Shown: one piece after another, positions 5,030-6,122 of the stretch
Numbering within the stretch: position 1 is the stretch's first letter
How the letters are laid out: each line of letters begins with the position of its first letter
Source: Pseudonocardiaceae bacterium
GTDB taxonomy: Bacteria > Actinomycetota > Actinomycetes > Mycobacteriales > Pseudonocardiaceae
NCBI GenBank assembly: GCA_025937115.1
Contig: JAICSB010000207.1
Coordinates: 1 to 6,122, forward strand
Direction of reading: 5' to 3'
DNA: 6,122 nt
The notes under the pieces: model-generated
The model's database searches: none
What the model was told of the DNA's origin: nothing
The model's input: the letters and a program-made list of their open reading frames with translations, nothing else
Made by a program: the position numbers and the translations under genes

Positions 5030-5629
5030 GTGGCTGACGAGGCGGCGGCGATGGCGCCGCGGCGCCGGATGACCGCCGCGCAGCGCGAGCAGCAACTGCT
5101 GCGGGCCGCGGTGACCGCATTCGCCCAAGGTGGTTACACCGGCACCACCACTGACCAGGTGGCCAGGATCGCTGGCGTCTCCCAGCCCTACGTCCTGCGG
5201 TTGTTCGGATCGAAGCAAGCGTTGTTCCTCGCCACCTACCGGCATGCTGGGTCCCGCATCCAGGACGCCTTCCGAGCCGCTGCCGCGGCCCTGCCACCTG
5301 GCGCCGAGGTGCCCGACCGGTTGACCGCGTTGGGTTGTGCATACCTGCAGCTGGCCCACGACCACGAGCTGCTACTCGTCATGCAGCACGGCTTCATGGC
5401 CGCCGCCGACCCGGCCCTCGGTCCGGCCATGCGCCGCTGCATGATCGATATCTATCGCCTGGTCCGCACCCTCACTGGCGCCTCCGCCGAGCAGACCCGC
5501 GACTTCGCCGCCCGCGGCATGCTGATCAACACCCTGGTGGCGCTGCGGATGCCCGAGCACCTCGACGAAGACCCCGTCGCCGCCGAGCTCGTCAACCACA
5601 CCCTGACGCCACCGCCAGACTCCCCCTGA
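5030..5629 (+). CDS. TetR/AcrR-family transcriptional regulator
   Basis: This 199-residue protein has a TetR-type DNA-binding domain near its N-terminus. MTAAQREQQLLRAAVTAFAQ (14-33) is helix 1, GGYTGTTTDQVARIAGVS (34-51) enters the helix-turn-helix, and QPYVLRLFGSKQALFLATY (52-70) is the recognition helix plus the conserved FGSK-LF turn. The rest (about 75-195) is an all-helical ligand and dimer domain of typical length; such domains vary, so the ligand cannot be read. The GTG at 5030 sits exactly where the upstream -10 predicts transcript initiation. The ATGs at 5051 (MAPRRR) and 5069 (MTAAQ) are alternative starts without a strong ribosome binding site. It diverges from the MDMPI-family gene and probably represses it and itself. 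Its end converges on a methyltransferase gene. Confidence 0.93.
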   Translation: MADEAAAMAPRRRMTAAQREQQLLRAAVTAFAQGGYTGTTTDQVARIAGVSQPYVLRLFGSKQALFLATYRHAGSRIQDAFRAAAAALPPGAEVPDRLTALGCAYLQLAHDHELLLVMQHGFMAAADPALGPAMRRCMIDIYRLVRTLTGASAEQTRDFAARGMLINTLVALRMPEHLDEDPVAAELVNHTLTPPPDSP

Positions 5630-5654
5630 GGTGCACCGGCGACGCACCTTCAGG
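5625..5654. terminator. Hairpin between convergent genes, probable bidirectional terminator
   Basis: CCTGAGGTGC (5625-5634) pairs with GCACCTTCAGG (5644-5654) with one bulged T and a 9-base loop. It includes the TetR stop codon and ends two bases before the stop of the opposing methyltransferase gene. It has no T-tract but is GC-rich and well placed to end both transcripts. Confidence 0.6.
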
Positions 5655-5655
5655 C

Positions 5656-6122
5656 TTACCTCAGCGGTCGGGTCGCAGTGAAGCGCAGTGAGCGGCTGCC
5701 GAGCTCAACTCGGGTGTCGGTAAGGCCGGCAAGGCGGAGTCGATCGGGCAGCGTGTCCGGATCGACGGCTACCATCGTGTCGCCGATGTGCACGAACCGA
5801 AACCGCAGACTGAGCCGGCTGTCGGAGCCGGCGAACATCCCGCCCGGTCGCAACACCCTGGCGGCCTCGGCGAACAGCCGATCCTGCTGCTGCGCCGACG
5901 GTACGTGGTGCAACATGGTGAAGCACACCACCGTGTTGAACGACGCGTCAGCGAACGGCAGCGCAGCCCCGTCACCTCGCCGGACCTCAACCCGGCCAGC
6001 GAACTCGGCCCGCAGCTCGGCAACGAGCTCGGGGTCGATCTCGATCGCGGTGAGCCGTCCGGCTCGCTCGGCTAACCAGCGCGTCGTCACGCCGTAACCC
6101 GGCCCGATCTCCAGCACCTCGC
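5656..6122 (-). CDS. Class I SAM-dependent methyltransferase (N-terminus outside the window)
   Basis: The frame runs from the right edge to a TAA at 5658-5656. About 155 residues are visible and match the Methyltransf_11 type. The SAM motif I is VLEIGPGYGVTTRWLAE, immediately inside the edge. It is followed by LTAIEIDPELVAEL (acidic residue of motif II), VEVRRGDGAALPFADASFN, VVCFTMLHHVPS (motif III region) and EAARVLRPGGMFAGSDS. A C-terminal part (DTMVAVDPDTLPDRLRLAG, then VELGSRSLRFTATRP) closes the fold. A GTG at 6117 is in frame but begins inside motif I; family members have a further N-terminal helix, so the true start is probably beyond the edge. The substrate is unknown. It faces the TetR gene tail to tail across 26 bases and is probably not part of its unit. 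Confidence 0.88.
   Translation of the reverse strand, partial: EVLEIGPGYGVTTRWLAERAGRLTAIEIDPELVAELRAEFAGRVEVRRGDGAALPFADASFNTVVCFTMLHHVPSAQQQDRLFAEAARVLRPGGMFAGSDSRLSLRFRFVHIGDTMVAVDPDTLPDRLRLAGLTDTRVELGSRSLRFTATRPLR

Noticed and set aside
5678..6097. A plus-strand open frame of 139 codons at the right edge
   Set aside because: It is the antisense of a methyltransferase with clear SAM motifs, and its Ser/Arg-rich text has no family signature.

Overview
The window is GC-rich, with codon use and protein families typical of an actinobacterium. The mycothiol-dependent isomerase-like enzyme, the SCP2-type protein, the TANNNT-type -10 elements and one apparently leaderless start together suggest Mycobacterium or a close relative. 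No species can be named from the sequence alone.

Left part (1-743): the 3' end of an unidentified basic protein runs off the left edge. It converges, 6 bases apart, on a minus-strand SCP2 sterol-carrier-like gene (273-743). Centre-left (767-2884): a 48-base near-perfect palindrome separates the SCP2 gene from a three-gene plus-strand cluster: a GT-B glycosyltransferase, a left-handed beta-helix O-acetyltransferase and a small SAM-dependent methyltransferase. The genes are tightly spaced (24-base gap, then a 4-base overlap). This looks like an operon that builds and decorates a glycan or glycolipid, but the product cannot be deduced.

Middle (2885-4058): about 1.2 kb holds no intact gene. The first 440 bases show only inverted repeats and a 10-codon reading frame. 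Next comes a decayed gene for a truncated globin joined to a cytochrome-c-like tail. It has lost much of the globin core and has a one-base frameshift near its 3' end. Immediately after it lies the first transmembrane segment, with the RxxxFSD signature, of a TMEM175-type potassium channel gene, also broken. Two adjacent relics make this a small island of gene decay.

Right part (4059-6122): a minus-strand mycothiol-dependent maleylpyruvate isomerase-family gene and a plus-strand TetR-family repressor gene diverge from an 89-base region. That region contains a consensus promoter for the enzyme (TTGACA, 17 bases, TACCGT), a -10 element placed exactly for a leaderless GTG start of the repressor, and two exact 11-base direct repeats that could be repressor sites. 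The repressor gene then converges on a class I methyltransferase gene cut by the right edge, with a hairpin between them that probably ends transcription both ways.

No CRISPR array, tRNA, rRNA or insertion sequence was seen. The items most worth checking are the long palindrome with the odd glycosyltransferase start, the globin/cytochrome-like relic, and the compact divergent promoter.
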